A stretch of 8,387 nt of DNA from Streptosporangiaceae bacterium (GTDB lineage Bacteria; Actinomycetota; Actinomycetes; Streptosporangiales; Streptosporangiaceae): contig JASHSO010000284.1 in assembly GCA_030038715.1 (NCBI GenBank), forward strand, positions 1 through 8,387. Direction: 5' to 3'. Every line of letters begins with the position of its first letter. Positions within the stretch are counted from its first letter, which is position 1. The notes under the pieces are model-generated. The model ran no database searches, was not told the origin of the DNA, and was given only the letters and a program-made list of their open reading frames with translations. Of the stretch, positions 1 to 7,697 are shown piece by piece. The position numbers were made by a program, and so were the translations under genes.

Positions 1-841
1 GTGCCCAGACTGGCCAACCTGTACCCAGCACAGCCTCGGCGCAGCCGACGCCACCGGCGACCCGCTCGTCCATCGCTGGGTCGAATTCGGCAACAGGCTG
101 GTGACCGTGGCCATTTTCGTGGTCGCCGTCGCTATCTGCATCGCCGTCTGGCAGTTCCGCGCGGCCGACGGCCGACGCCGTCGCGACCTGCTGTGGCTCG
201 CCGCTGCGCAGCCGGGCGCCATCGTGGCCCAGGCAGTGCTGGGCGGCCTGGTCGTTCTCACCAAGCTGAATCCGACCCTCGTATCGCTGCACTTCCTCGC
301 TTCTGCAGCCCTGGTAGCGGCAACGGTGGCGCTCTACGTCCGGTGCCAGGAGGGCCGCATGAAAGGCCGGCCGCTTGTCCCGCGCCTCACGCAGCTGACC
401 GCACTCGCCGTGGTGGGCGCGGTCGCCCTGATGCTGGCCGCCGGCACGGTGGTGACGGGCACCGGCCCGCTGGCAGGAGCCGCGAATGTCGCCCGCTATC
501 ACCTTCCGCTGGAGGGCGTCACCCAGCTGCACGCCGACATCGGCTGGCTGCTTGGCGGACTGGAGGTAGCACTGCTCATCGCCTTCCGGCTCACCGCAGC
601 ACCCCAACGCGCCATGCGGCTTGGCTGGCTGCTGCTCGGCCTTACCGCCCTGCAGGGCGCGATCGGCTATGCCCAGTACTTCTCCGGGCTGCCGGCCGGC
701 CTTGTCTGGATACACGTCGCCGGGTCGGTGGCGATCTGGATCACCGCGCTCATGCTGCCATACGCGTTGCGCGACCGCGGCTCCGTGCTGGCCGGCCAGG
801 CTGCCGCTGCACAGCCCGCTGCGCAGCCGACGACAGCCTGA
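1..841 (+). CDS. ctaA: Heme A synthase (COX15/CtaA family), 3' part; 5' end outside window
   Basis: Converts heme O to heme A for aa3-type cytochrome oxidase in the cytoplasmic membrane (family knowledge). The reading frame is open from base 2, and the first visible residues are CPDWPTC. This is the conserved cysteine-pair loop after the first membrane helix, so only the N-terminal helix and the true start are missing. In the 279 visible residues, HRWVEFGNR (24-32) carries the conserved Glu of the ExxHR-type motif, with Asn where many homologues have His; I recall this as usual for the actinobacterial type. Further conserved histidines lie at about 97 (SLHF), 177 (QLHAD) and 238 (WIHVAG), and are candidate heme ligands. 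Seven hydrophobic helices are visible. The motif GTVVTGTGPLAG (148-159) has Leu where I expect His (GPHAG). The C-terminus is an Ala/Pro/Gln-rich tail. A downstream GTG at 101 would delete the Cys loop and is not the real start. Confidence 0.93.
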   Translation, partial: CPDWPTCTQHSLGAADATGDPLVHRWVEFGNRLVTVAIFVVAVAICIAVWQFRAADGRRRRDLLWLAAAQPGAIVAQAVLGGLVVLTKLNPTLVSLHFLASAALVAATVALYVRCQEGRMKGRPLVPRLTQLTALAVVGAVALMLAAGTVVTGTGPLAGAANVARYHLPLEGVTQLHADIGWLLGGLEVALLIAFRLTAAPQRAMRLGWLLLGLTALQGAIGYAQYFSGLPAGLVWIHVAGSVAIWITALMLPYALRDRGSVLAGQAAAAQPAAQPTTA

Positions 842-895
842 CCAGCGCGGCGCTGCGAGCCAGCGGCCCAGCCGCGACAGCGGTGCTTCCCCGGG

Positions 896-916
896 CCCGC
901 CTGAGCGGGATAACTT
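896..916 (+). promoter_or_regulatory. Candidate leaderless promoter of the hydrolase gene (-10 TAACTT)
   Basis: TAACTT at 911-916 fits the actinobacterial -10 pattern TANNNT, and its last T is 7 nt upstream of the ATG at 923. Transcription would therefore start at or next to the A of the ATG. No Shine-Dalgarno sequence precedes the ATG, which fits leaderless translation. No convincing -35 is seen. Just upstream, CCCGC (896-900) and GCGGG (905-909) form a 5-bp stem with a CTGA loop. This could be a weak end signal for ctaA or chance in GC-rich DNA. Confidence 0.45.
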
Positions 917-922
917 GCCGCT

Positions 923-1711
923 ATGGCGACCGCATCAGTGAATGGCATCACGATCTCCTACACCGACAGCGGCGGCGACGGCCCGGCTGTCGTGCTCAGC
1001 CATGGCTACCTGATGGACTCATCCATGTTCGGCCCGCAGGTCGCCGCGCTGGCGCCGGAGCACCGCGTCATCACCTGGGACGAACGCGGACACGGGGCAA
1101 CCAGGGCTACCGGGCCCTTCAGCTACTGGGACTCCGCGAGCGACGTGCTCGGGCTGCTCGACCACCTGGGCATCGACCGCGCTGTGCTCGGCGGAATGTC
1201 CCAGGGCGGCTTTCTCAGCCTGCGCGCCGCACTGCAGGCTCCCGACCGGGTTCGGGCCCTGGTCCTGATCGACAGCCAAGCCGGCCTGGAGGATCCAGCA
1301 GCGGTACCCGCCTACGAGGAGATGGAGCGAATCTGGCTAGACCAGGGACCAGCGCCAGTACAGGAGCTCGTGGCCTCGATCATCCTCGGGCCGGCGAGCG
1401 GGCGGGTCGCCTGGCAGCCGTGGTTCGACAAATGGGCCGGCCTCGACCGGGAGCAGCTGCGGCTCACGTTCCGCTGCCTGATAGACCGCGACGACATCAC
1501 AGCGCGGCTGGCCGAGATTCACTGTCCAGCGCTGGTCGTGCACGGCACCGCCGATGCCGCGATCGGGCTGGAGCCGACCGAGGCGCTGCTTGCTGGCCTG
1601 GCCGGGCCCGCGACGTTTGTCGCCGTCGAGGGTGGGTCGCATGCCTCCAACCTGAGCCACCCTGACCGGGTGAACGCGGCCATACTGGAGTTTCTCGGCT
1701 CGCTGCCTTAG
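923..1711 (+). CDS. Alpha/beta-hydrolase fold protein, substrate unknown
   Basis: A 262-residue single-domain alpha/beta-hydrolase, probably a cytoplasmic esterase- or lactonase-like enzyme; no signal peptide or membrane segment is seen. The catalytic set is readable. HG at 27-28 is the oxyanion-hole motif. WDERGHGAT (52-60) is the typical strand-4 motif. Ser93 sits in the nucleophile elbow GMSQGG (91-96). Asp211 in HGTADAAI is the likely acid, and His240 in GGSHASN is the base. Residues about 125-195 form a short helical cap that sets specificity. Overall it resembles the 3-oxoadipate enol-lactonase/epoxide-hydrolase-like branch, but substrate cannot be assigned from sequence alone. It starts 81 nt after ctaA and ends 115 nt before tkt, so it looks like its own transcription unit. 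The ATG at 923 is chosen because conserved strand 1 begins a few residues later and a -10 box lies just upstream. Confidence 0.92.
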   Translation: MATASVNGITISYTDSGGDGPAVVLSHGYLMDSSMFGPQVAALAPEHRVITWDERGHGATRATGPFSYWDSASDVLGLLDHLGIDRAVLGGMSQGGFLSLRAALQAPDRVRALVLIDSQAGLEDPAAVPAYEEMERIWLDQGPAPVQELVASIILGPASGRVAWQPWFDKWAGLDREQLRLTFRCLIDRDDITARLAEIHCPALVVHGTADAAIGLEPTEALLAGLAGPATFVAVEGGSHASNLSHPDRVNAAILEFLGSLP

Positions 1712-1713
1712 CC

Positions 1714-1729
1714 GGGCGTTCGCTCGCCC
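1714..1729 (+). terminator. Possible GC-rich hairpin after the hydrolase gene
   Basis: GGGCG (1714-1718) and CGCCC (1725-1729) can form a 5-bp all-GC stem with a 6-nt loop (TTCGCT), starting 3 nt after the hydrolase stop. The following bases, CGATTGTTA, are only mildly T-rich, so this is not a classical U-tract terminator. Actinobacterial terminators often lack a U-tract, but a 5-bp stem is also easily due to chance at this GC content. Confidence 0.3.
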
Positions 1730-1732
1730 CGA

Positions 1733-1782
1733 TTGTTAACCCAGCCAGGGCACAGTAGCGCCGAGGGTGCCTTCGGTATGGT
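1733..1782 (+). promoter_or_regulatory. Candidate promoter region for tkt-tal-zwf-opcA
   Basis: This gap must hold the cluster promoter if tkt is not read from the hydrolase. Two weak options are visible. TTGTTA (1733-1738) resembles a -35 and is followed after 17 nt by TAGCGC (1756-1761), a poor -10. Alternatively TATGGT (1777-1782) fits TANNNT, giving a start near 1789 and a leader of about 38 nt, but it has no clear -35. Neither is strong. Confidence 0.25.
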
Positions 1783-1807
1783 CGATCAAAACGGCGTCCG
1801 CACCAGC

Positions 1808-1815
1808 GAGAGGGG
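1808..1815 (+). promoter_or_regulatory. Ribosome binding site of tkt
   Basis: The purine run GAGAGGGG lies 11 nt before the GTG at 1827. An in-frame TGA at 1818-1820 excludes any start further upstream, so GTG 1827 is the first possible start and gives a normal-length protein. Confidence 0.6.
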
Positions 1816-1826
1816 CCTGAGCCACG

Positions 1827-3938
1827 GTGAGCGGCGATGCGCTTGCAGCGCTTGACTGGACCAAGACAGACGCGCGTGCGGTAGACCTGGTCCGCGTCCT
1901 CGCGATGGACGCGGTGGAGGCGGCAGGCTCGGGGCACCCCGGCACAGCGATGAGCCTCGCCCCCGCGGCGTACCTGCTGTTCCAGAAGATTCTGCGGCAC
2001 GACCCAGCCGACCCGCACTGGCTCGGCCGGGACAGATTCGTGCTGTCTTGCGGGCACTCCAGCCTGACCCTCTACATTCAGCTCTACCTGTCCGGCTACG
2101 GGCTCACGCTCGATGACCTGCGGCGCTACCGGACCTGGGGCAGCATCACCCCTGGACATCCCGAGCACAAGCTGACTCCCGGCGTCGAGACGACCACGGG
2201 TCCCCTCGGCCAAGGCATCGGCAATGCCGTCGGCATGGCGATGGCGTCTCGCCGTGAGCGCGGCCTGTTTGACCCGGACGCTACACCCGGTACCAGCCCA
2301 TTTGACCATTATGTCTACTGCTTCGTCTCCGACGGCGACATGGAAGAGGGCCTGAGCCACGAGGCCGCCGCCATCGCCGGCCACCAGCAGCTCGGCAACC
2401 TGATCGTCCTGTATGACGACAACAGCATCTCCATCGAGGACGACACCAACATCGCCAAATCCGAGGACATCGCCGCCCGGTATGAGGCCTACGGCTGGCA
2501 TGTGCAACGACTGAGCTGGCGGCAGGCCGGCGGCTATGAGGAAAGCGTGCAGGTGCTGTACGACGCGCTGCTCACTGCCCAGGAAGTGCGGGCGGCGCCG
2601 TCGTTCATTTCGCTGCGAACGATCATCGCGTGGCCCGCGCCGCACAAGCAGAACACCGGCGAGGCGCACGGCTCGGCGCTCGGCGCCGACGAGGTCGCGG
2701 CGACCAAGCGGATACTCGGATTCGACCCTTCGGTCTGTTTCCCTGCCGAGGACGAGGCGGTGGCGCACGCGCGTCAGGTCGCCGAGCGCGGCAAGCAGGC
2801 ACATGCCCGCTGGGACGAGCAGTTCGCCGCCTGGTCGCAGGCCCATCCAAAGCAGCGGAGCTTGCTCGACCGGCTCAGCGCGGGGAAGCTGCCCGACGGC
2901 TGGGCGGCCGCGCTGCCCAGCTTCGCGGCGGACGCCAAGGGTGTCGCGACCAGGAAGGCGTCAGGAGCGGTGCTCAATGCGCTGGCGCCGGTGCTGCCCG
3001 AACTGTGGGGCGGTTCGGCCGACCTGGCCGGCAGCAACGACACGACAATGGCGGATGAGGAGTCGTTCATCCCCGAGATCCACCAGACGCGGATGTTCCC
3101 CGGCAACCCCTACGGGCGGACGTTGCACTTCGGCATCCGAGAGCACGCCATGGGCGCGATCAGCAACGGCATTGCGCTGAACGGCCTGACCCGCCCCTAT
3201 GGCGGCACGTTCCTGGTATTCAGCGACTACATGCGGCCAGCTGTGCGGCTGGCGGCGCTGATGGGCCTGCCGGTGACCTACGTGTGGACACATGACTCCA
3301 TCGGCCTCGGCGAGGACGGCCCCACCCATCAGCCGGTCGAGCACTTGTGGGCGCTGCGTGCGATTCCCGGCCTCGACGTGGTCAGGCCTGGCGACGCGAA
3401 CGAGACGGTGGTCGTCTGGCGAGCGATCTTGCAGCGCACCGGCAAGCCCGCTGCATTGTGCCTGACCCGGCAGAACATTCCGGTCCTCGACCGGTCGGCG
3501 GACGGGCCGGGCCTGGCCAGCGCCGAGGGCGCGGCCAGGGGCGGATACGTGCTCTGCGAGGCCGGCGGCACCGGCGATCCCGATGTGATTCTGCTTGCCA
3601 CCGGCAGCGAGGTGCAGCTAGCGCTGGAAGCCGCCAGGATGCTGTCCGGCGACGGCGTGCGGGCTCGCGTGGTGTCGATGCCGTGCCTGGAGTGGTTCGC
3701 CGAGCAGGACACGGGCTACCAGGACCAGGTTCTGCCACGTCGCGTGCGGGCGCGGGTGAGCGTGGAGGCCGGCATAGCCCTGGGCTGGCGCGGCTACGTA
3801 GGAGATGCCGGCCGCAGTGTCAGCCTGGAGCACTTCGGCGCCTCCGCCGACTACAAGACGCTGTACACCGAGTTCGGCATCACCGCCGAACGGGTTGCGG
3901 CGGCCGCCAGGGACAGCCTGGATGAAGTGCGCGGGTAA
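1827..3938 (+). CDS. tkt: Transketolase
   Basis: Thiamine-diphosphate enzyme of the non-oxidative pentose phosphate pathway. It moves two-carbon ketol units between xylulose-5-P and ribose-5-P or erythrose-4-P in the cytoplasm. At 703 residues it is full length for bacterial transketolase. The N-terminal PP domain has GHPG (36-39, His37), CGHSS (75-79, His77), the ThDP/Mg motif SDGDMEEG (168-175) with DDN (197-199), and His273 in APHKQ. The Pyr domain (about 370-540) has FGIREHAMG (435-443), whose Glu439 activates ThDP, and THDSIGLGEDGPTHQP (488-503) with substrate-site histidines 489 and 501. A C-terminal domain follows, including ATGSEV (591-596). Serine replaces the first Gly of the usual GDG motif; I believe this occurs in other actinobacterial enzymes, and nothing else suggests loss of function. 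It is the first gene of the cluster, with tal 46 nt downstream. Confidence 0.98.
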   Translation: MSGDALAALDWTKTDARAVDLVRVLAMDAVEAAGSGHPGTAMSLAPAAYLLFQKILRHDPADPHWLGRDRFVLSCGHSSLTLYIQLYLSGYGLTLDDLRRYRTWGSITPGHPEHKLTPGVETTTGPLGQGIGNAVGMAMASRRERGLFDPDATPGTSPFDHYVYCFVSDGDMEEGLSHEAAAIAGHQQLGNLIVLYDDNSISIEDDTNIAKSEDIAARYEAYGWHVQRLSWRQAGGYEESVQVLYDALLTAQEVRAAPSFISLRTIIAWPAPHKQNTGEAHGSALGADEVAATKRILGFDPSVCFPAEDEAVAHARQVAERGKQAHARWDEQFAAWSQAHPKQRSLLDRLSAGKLPDGWAAALPSFAADAKGVATRKASGAVLNALAPVLPELWGGSADLAGSNDTTMADEESFIPEIHQTRMFPGNPYGRTLHFGIREHAMGAISNGIALNGLTRPYGGTFLVFSDYMRPAVRLAALMGLPVTYVWTHDSIGLGEDGPTHQPVEHLWALRAIPGLDVVRPGDANETVVVWRAILQRTGKPAALCLTRQNIPVLDRSADGPGLASAEGAARGGYVLCEAGGTGDPDVILLATGSEVQLALEAARMLSGDGVRARVVSMPCLEWFAEQDTGYQDQVLPRRVRARVSVEAGIALGWRGYVGDAGRSVSLEHFGASADYKTLYTEFGITAERVAAAARDSLDEVRG

Positions 3939-3974
3939 CACGACGGGGCGACAATAGTAGCGGTCGCACTAGGC

Positions 3975-3980
3975 AAGGAG
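3975..3980 (+). promoter_or_regulatory. Ribosome binding site of tal (start ambiguous)
   Basis: AAGGAG is a strong Shine-Dalgarno match. It lies 4 nt before the ATG at 3985, which is rather close, and 10 nt before a second in-frame ATG at 3991. Either start works and the products differ by two residues. Just upstream, AATAGT (3953-3958) is a weak -10 look-alike, so an internal promoter is possible but unsupported. Confidence 0.65.
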
Positions 3981-3984
3981 CACG

Positions 3985-5109
3985 ATGGAGATGGCTGCAC
4001 AGTCCGACACGCTGGCAGAGCTGACCGATCTCGGCGTGGCCATCTGGCTCGACGACATCAGCCGGGATCGGCTGGCTACCGGCAACCTGGCCCTCCTGAT
4101 GCGAGACCTGCACGTGCGGGGCGTCACTTCGAACCCCACGATCTTCGCGCACGCACTGTCGACCGGCTCCGCCTACGCCGAGCAGGTCGCCGACCTCGCA
4201 GTCCGGCGCGTCAGCGTCGACGAGGCCGCGCGAGCGATCACGACGTATGACATCCGCTGGGCCTGCGACGTGCTCCGGCCGGTGTATGAGGCCACCGCCG
4301 GCCTCGACGGCCGGGTTTCCATCGAGGTAGACCCGCGGATAGCGCGCGACACCGCCAAGACCATTGCCGAGGCGCGGGCCCTGTGGTGGATGGTGGATCG
4401 ACCGAACCTGTTCATCAAGATCCCCGCCACGGTCGAGGGCCTGCCCGCGATTACCCAGTGCCTGTCCGAGGGCATCAGCGTCAACGTCACGCTGATCTTC
4501 TCGCTGGCACGGTACGACCAGGTCATTGACGCTTACATGGCCGGGCTGGAAGCGGCGGCCGGGCGCGACGTGAGCACCATCGCCTCGGTCGCTTCCTTCT
4601 TCGTCAGCCGGGTAGACACCGAGGTCGACAACAGGCTGGACAAGATCGGTACGCCCGCGGCCGAGGCGCTGCGCGGCAAGGCTGCCCTGGCCAACGCCAG
4701 GCTCGCCTACGAGCTGTTCGAGCGGAAGTCGGCCACCGCGCGGTGGGAGGCGCTCAAGGTACGCGGCGCCCGGCCACAACGGCCACTGTGGGCGTCCACC
4801 AGTACCAAGGACCCTGCCTTCGCCGACACGCTGTATGTCACCGAGCTGGCGGCCCCGGGCACCGTGAACACCATGCCCGAGGCTACGCTGCACGCCACTG
4901 CGAACCACGCCAAGCTGCACGGTGACGCCATCAGCGGGACTTACGAGCAGTCGCGGCAGGTCTTCGAGCAGCTTGAGGCCCTCGGCGTGCACTACGACGA
5001 CGTGGTGCAGGTGCTCGAGGAGGAGGGCGTGCAGAAGTTTGCCGCGTCGTGGCGCGAGCTGCTGGACACCATCAGCGGCGAAATGGCCGCGGCCGGCGGG
5101 CCTGGATGA
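3985..5109 (+). CDS. tal: Transaldolase
   Basis: Transfers a dihydroxyacetone unit from sedoheptulose-7-P to glyceraldehyde-3-P through a Schiff base, in the non-oxidative pentose phosphate branch (cytoplasmic). The 374-residue TIM-barrel protein is of the long type common in actinobacteria; E. coli TalB is about 317. Visible landmarks are the N-terminal acidic [10 protein letters not shown] (21-30), GVTSNPTIF (46-54), the Schiff-base lysine Lys145 in FIKIPAT (143-149), [11 protein letters not shown] (163-173), [12 protein letters not shown] (204-215), and WASTSTKDP (269-277) with the late-barrel NTMPEATL (295-302). It starts 46 nt after tkt with a good Shine-Dalgarno. Its stop overlaps the zwf start by 4 nt (ATGA at 5106-5109), so the two are translationally coupled. 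The start at 3985 rather than 3991 is a default choice. Confidence 0.97.
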   Translation: MEMAAQSDTLAELTDLGVAIWLDDISRDRLATGNLALLMRDLHVRGVTSNPTIFAHALSTGSAYAEQVADLAVRRVSVDEAARAITTYDIRWACDVLRPVYEATAGLDGRVSIEVDPRIARDTAKTIAEARALWWMVDRPNLFIKIPATVEGLPAITQCLSEGISVNVTLIFSLARYDQVIDAYMAGLEAAAGRDVSTIASVASFFVSRVDTEVDNRLDKIGTPAAEALRGKAALANARLAYELFERKSATARWEALKVRGARPQRPLWASTSTKDPAFADTLYVTELAAPGTVNTMPEATLHATANHAKLHGDAISGTYEQSRQVFEQLEALGVHYDDVVQVLEEEGVQKFAASWRELLDTISGEMAAAGGPG

Positions 5110-6641
5110 CAACCAACCCGCTGCGCGATCCCCGCGACCGCCGCATCCCGCGGCTGGCCGGCCCGTGCGTGCTCGTGCTGTTCGGCGTGACCGGGGACCT
5201 GGCAAGCAAAAAACTGCTGCCCGCGATCTATGACCTGGCTAACCGCGGCCTGTTGCCGCCGGGCTTCTCGCTCGTCGGCTTCGCCCGCAGGGACTGGGCT
5301 GACATGGACTTCGCCCAGCTCACCCACGACGCTGTCAAGGCCCACGCCCGAACACCGTTCCGTGAGGCTGTCTGGCAGCAGCTGTGCGAAGGCATCCGTT
5401 TCGTGCCCGGCGAGTTCGCCGATGACGCTGCCTTCGACAACCTCGCGCAGACAGTAGCGGGGCTGGACGCCGAACGCGGCACGGGCGGCAACTACTGCTT
5501 CTACCTCTCGGTGCCGCCTAAAGCGTTCCCCACGGTGGTGCAGCAACTGAAGCGCGCCGGGTTGTCCAGCCCGCCCGTGGGTGGTGGCCACCGCCGGCCA
5601 TGGCGCCGGGTGGTGATCGAGAAGCCCTTCGGGCACGACCTCGCGAGTGCCGAGGAGCTGAACGCGATGCTCGATGCGGTGTTCCCGCCCTCGGCGGTGT
5701 TCCGTATCGATCACTACCTCGGCAAGGAGACCGTACAGAACCTGCTCGCCATCCGATTCGCCAACGAGCTATTCGAGCCGATCTGGAACCGCGGCTACGT
5801 GGATCACGTGCAGATCACCATGGCCGAGGACATCGGCATCGGCGGCCGGGCCGGCTATTACGACGGGATCGGGGCGGCCCGCGATGTAATCCAGAATCAC
5901 CTGCTCCAGCTGCTCGCGCTCACCGCGATGGAGGAGCCGCTGTCGTTCGCCGCCGAGTCGCTGCGCGCGGAGAAGGAGAAGGCACTCGCGGCGGTGCGCA
6001 TTCCCGCCGACATCGGCACCGATACCGCCCGCGGTCAGTACGCAGCCGGATGGCAGGGCGGCGTCCAGGTCTGCGGCTTCCTGGAGGAAGAGGGCATCGC
6101 TGCCGACTCGATCACCGAGACCTACGCGGCGCTCCGGTTGACCATCGACAACAGACGGTGGGCCGGCGTTCCCTTCTACCTGCGGACCGGCAAGCGGCTG
6201 CCCACCAGGATGACCGAGATCGCCGTCATGTTCCAGCGCGCGCCGCACCTGCCGTTCGATGCCACCGACACGCTGGAACTCGGCCAGAACGCCCTGGTCA
6301 TCCGGGTGCAGCCAGACGAGGGCGTAACACTGCGGTTCGGCTCTAAGGTCCCGGGCTCTGCCATGGAGGTCAGGGACGTCAACATGGACTTCGCCTACGG
6401 CGAGTCGTTCACCGAATCCAGCCCGGAAGCCTACGAGCGGCTGCTGCTTGACGTCCTGATCGGGGACCCGCCGCTGTTCCCGCGCCAGGAGGAAGTCGAG
6501 CTGTCATGGAAGATCCTCGATCCGATCGAGGAATTCTGGGCAGATCATGACAAGCCAGAGCAATATCCGGCAGGAACACGGGGTCCGGCAAGCGCCGACG
6601 AGTTGCTCGCGCGCGACGGTCGGGCCTGGCGCCGGCTGTAG
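5106..6641 (+). CDS. zwf: Glucose-6-phosphate dehydrogenase
   Basis: First, NADPH-forming step of the oxidative pentose phosphate pathway: glucose-6-P to 6-phosphoglucono-1,5-lactone. The start is ATG 5106, overlapping the tal stop. An upstream in-frame ATG at 5049 would add 19 unconserved Arg-rich residues inside tal. The resulting 511 residues are normal for bacterial G6PDH. The Rossmann domain opens with [12 protein letters not shown] (25-36, GxxGDLA nucleotide motif). EKPFGHD (172-178) is the conserved KPFG element. The active-site motif RIDHYLGKE spans 200-208: Asp202 is the partner in the catalytic dyad, and His203 and Lys207 bind substrate. The catalytic base is His265 in VIQNHLLQ, by alignment with the Leuconostoc His178/His240 scheme. 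YLRTGKRLP (358-366) lies in the C-terminal beta-sheet domain. opcA follows after 43 nt, so its activity is probably set by OpcA. Confidence 0.98.
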   Translation: MTTNPLRDPRDRRIPRLAGPCVLVLFGVTGDLASKKLLPAIYDLANRGLLPPGFSLVGFARRDWADMDFAQLTHDAVKAHARTPFREAVWQQLCEGIRFVPGEFADDAAFDNLAQTVAGLDAERGTGGNYCFYLSVPPKAFPTVVQQLKRAGLSSPPVGGGHRRPWRRVVIEKPFGHDLASAEELNAMLDAVFPPSAVFRIDHYLGKETVQNLLAIRFANELFEPIWNRGYVDHVQITMAEDIGIGGRAGYYDGIGAARDVIQNHLLQLLALTAMEEPLSFAAESLRAEKEKALAAVRIPADIGTDTARGQYAAGWQGGVQVCGFLEEEGIAADSITETYAALRLTIDNRRWAGVPFYLRTGKRLPTRMTEIAVMFQRAPHLPFDATDTLELGQNALVIRVQPDEGVTLRFGSKVPGSAMEVRDVNMDFAYGESFTESSPEAYERLLLDVLIGDPPLFPRQEEVELSWKILDPIEEFWADHDKPEQYPAGTRGPASADELLARDGRAWRRL

Positions 6642-6670
6642 CCGTGGCGCGACCGAAGCCAACGCGCCGC

Positions 6671-6677
6671 GAGGGTG
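6671..6677 (+). promoter_or_regulatory. Ribosome binding site of opcA
   Basis: GAGGGTG lies 7 nt before ATG 6685. A second ATG at 6678 is in another frame and too close to this site, so 6685 is the supported start. Confidence 0.65.
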
Positions 6678-6684
6678 ATGCATC

Positions 6685-7611
6685 ATGCTGACGGACCTGA
6701 CTGACACCACGACATCCGACATCCGCGCCGCACTGGCCAAGCTCAGGGACCAGATGGGCGGTCCGGCCACTGGCGTGGTGCTGAACCTCATCATCATGAC
6801 GGACGAGGCCGGCCAGCACGACGCGGTGCGGGCGGCTAGTCAAGCGGGCCGCGAGCACCCCTGCCGCATCCTCGGGGTCATAGCCCGCGAAGTACGGGCG
6901 TCCTCCCGGCTCGACGCCGAGATCAGGTCCGGCGAGGGCACCCCCGGGCAGACCGTCTTGCTGCGGCTGTATGGCCCGATGAGCGAGCACGCCGACTCGG
7001 TCGTCACGCCGCTGCTGGTGCCCGACACGCCGGTCGTGACCTGGTGGCATGGTCAGATTCCTGCGGTGCCGTCGGCACAGCCACTCGGGGTGCTCGCGCA
7101 GCGCCGCGTCACCGACGCTGCCATAGCACCGGCGCCGGCCGAAGCTCTCGCGGCGCTTAGCGCCGGCTACCAGCCAGGAGACACCGACCTGAGCTGGACC
7201 AGGGCGACTGGATGGCGTTCGCTCCTGGCCGCGACGCTGGACCAAGAGCACGGCGTGGTGGCCGGCGGGATGGTCAGCGCCGAGGAGCACAATCCGACCG
7301 CCGACCTGCTCACTGCCTGGCTGGGTGTCCGGCTGTGCGTCCCGTTCGGGCGCGAGACTTCCGAGGGACCGGGCATCACCCAGGTTCGGCTGGATACCAC
7401 CGAGGGCGAGATCACAATTGACCGACCCGACGGCCGGGTGGCGACGCTGAGTAAGTTCGGTCAGCCGGACCGCCACGTCGCACTGAACCGTCGCGAGACT
7501 GCCGACCTGCTGGCCGAGGAATTGCGCAGGCTCGATCCTGACGAGGTCTATAGCGAGGCGCTGGCGGCCGTGGCGGCGATTCCGGCCCGGTCGGCTCCCA
7601 ATGGTGCCTGA
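6685..7611 (+). CDS. opcA: OpcA, glucose-6-phosphate dehydrogenase assembly/activator protein
   Basis: Non-catalytic partner of Zwf, known in cyanobacteria and actinobacteria to assemble or activate G6PDH and make it responsive to redox or metabolite state. The 308 residues show the family landmarks. EHPCRILGV (57-65) contains a single conserved-looking Cys. Further landmarks are the stretch PDTPVVTWWHG (113-123), the PLGVLAQRRVTDA segment (133-145), and YQPGDTDLSWTR (162-173) leading into a helix ending in LDQEHG. Near the C-terminus come TIDRPDGRVATL, FGQPDRHVALNRR and ELRRLDPDEVY. There is no signal peptide or membrane helix, so it is cytoplasmic. It is the last gene of the tkt-tal-zwf-opcA run, and no pgl follows. 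No + strand terminator is evident after its stop. Confidence 0.96.
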   Translation: MLTDLTDTTTSDIRAALAKLRDQMGGPATGVVLNLIIMTDEAGQHDAVRAASQAGREHPCRILGVIAREVRASSRLDAEIRSGEGTPGQTVLLRLYGPMSEHADSVVTPLLVPDTPVVTWWHGQIPAVPSAQPLGVLAQRRVTDAAIAPAPAEALAALSAGYQPGDTDLSWTRATGWRSLLAATLDQEHGVVAGGMVSAEEHNPTADLLTAWLGVRLCVPFGRETSEGPGITQVRLDTTEGEITIDRPDGRVATLSKFGQPDRHVALNRRETADLLAEELRRLDPDEVYSEALAAVAAIPARSAPNGA

Positions 7612-7669
7612 TCGGCCACGAGGCCCGCGACATGCGATGGCACTCCCGGCAAATAGCTCTCTAGGCCAG

Positions 7670-7697
7670 AAAAAGGGTCTCCCGAAAATGGGCGACC
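7670..7697 (-). terminator. Intrinsic-terminator-like hairpin facing the minus strand
   Basis: Read on the minus strand, GGTC-g-CCC, a 6-nt loop ATTTTC, and GGG-a-GACC form a 7-bp stem with one internal mismatch, followed at once by CTTTTT. That is a hairpin plus T-tract. On the + strand it appears as AAAAAG before GGTC (7676-7679), CCC (7681-7683), GGG (7690-7692) and GACC (7694-7697). No minus-strand gene is seen nearby, so it would stop antisense transcription entering opcA. Confidence 0.35.

Noticed and set aside
1..1665. 554-codon open frame on the + strand through ctaA and the hydrolase gene
   Set aside because: It is an Arg/Pro-rich out-of-frame shadow of two well-recognised genes, with no family motif and an implausible composition. 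It results from high GC depleting stop codons.
1497..2846. 449-codon open frame on the minus strand opposite the hydrolase and tkt
   Set aside because: It lies antisense to conserved tkt sequence, has no recognisable domain, and has no ribosome site or promoter I can see. The same applies to the long antisense frames at 3880-5205 and 6409-7476.
3953..3958. AATAGT as a -10 for a separate tal promoter
   Set aside because: Only a partial match with no -35 at proper spacing in a 46-nt gap. The layout is better explained by a shared transcript from tkt.
5049..5105. Upstream ATG start for zwf at 5049
   Set aside because: It would add 19 Arg-rich residues encoded within tal and unlike any G6PDH N-terminus. 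The ATGA junction at 5106 gives a normal-length protein.
7612..7670. Terminator for the tkt-opcA transcript right after opcA
   Set aside because: Only a 4-bp GGCC hairpin (about 7614-7625) is visible, with no T-tract. It is too weak to call.
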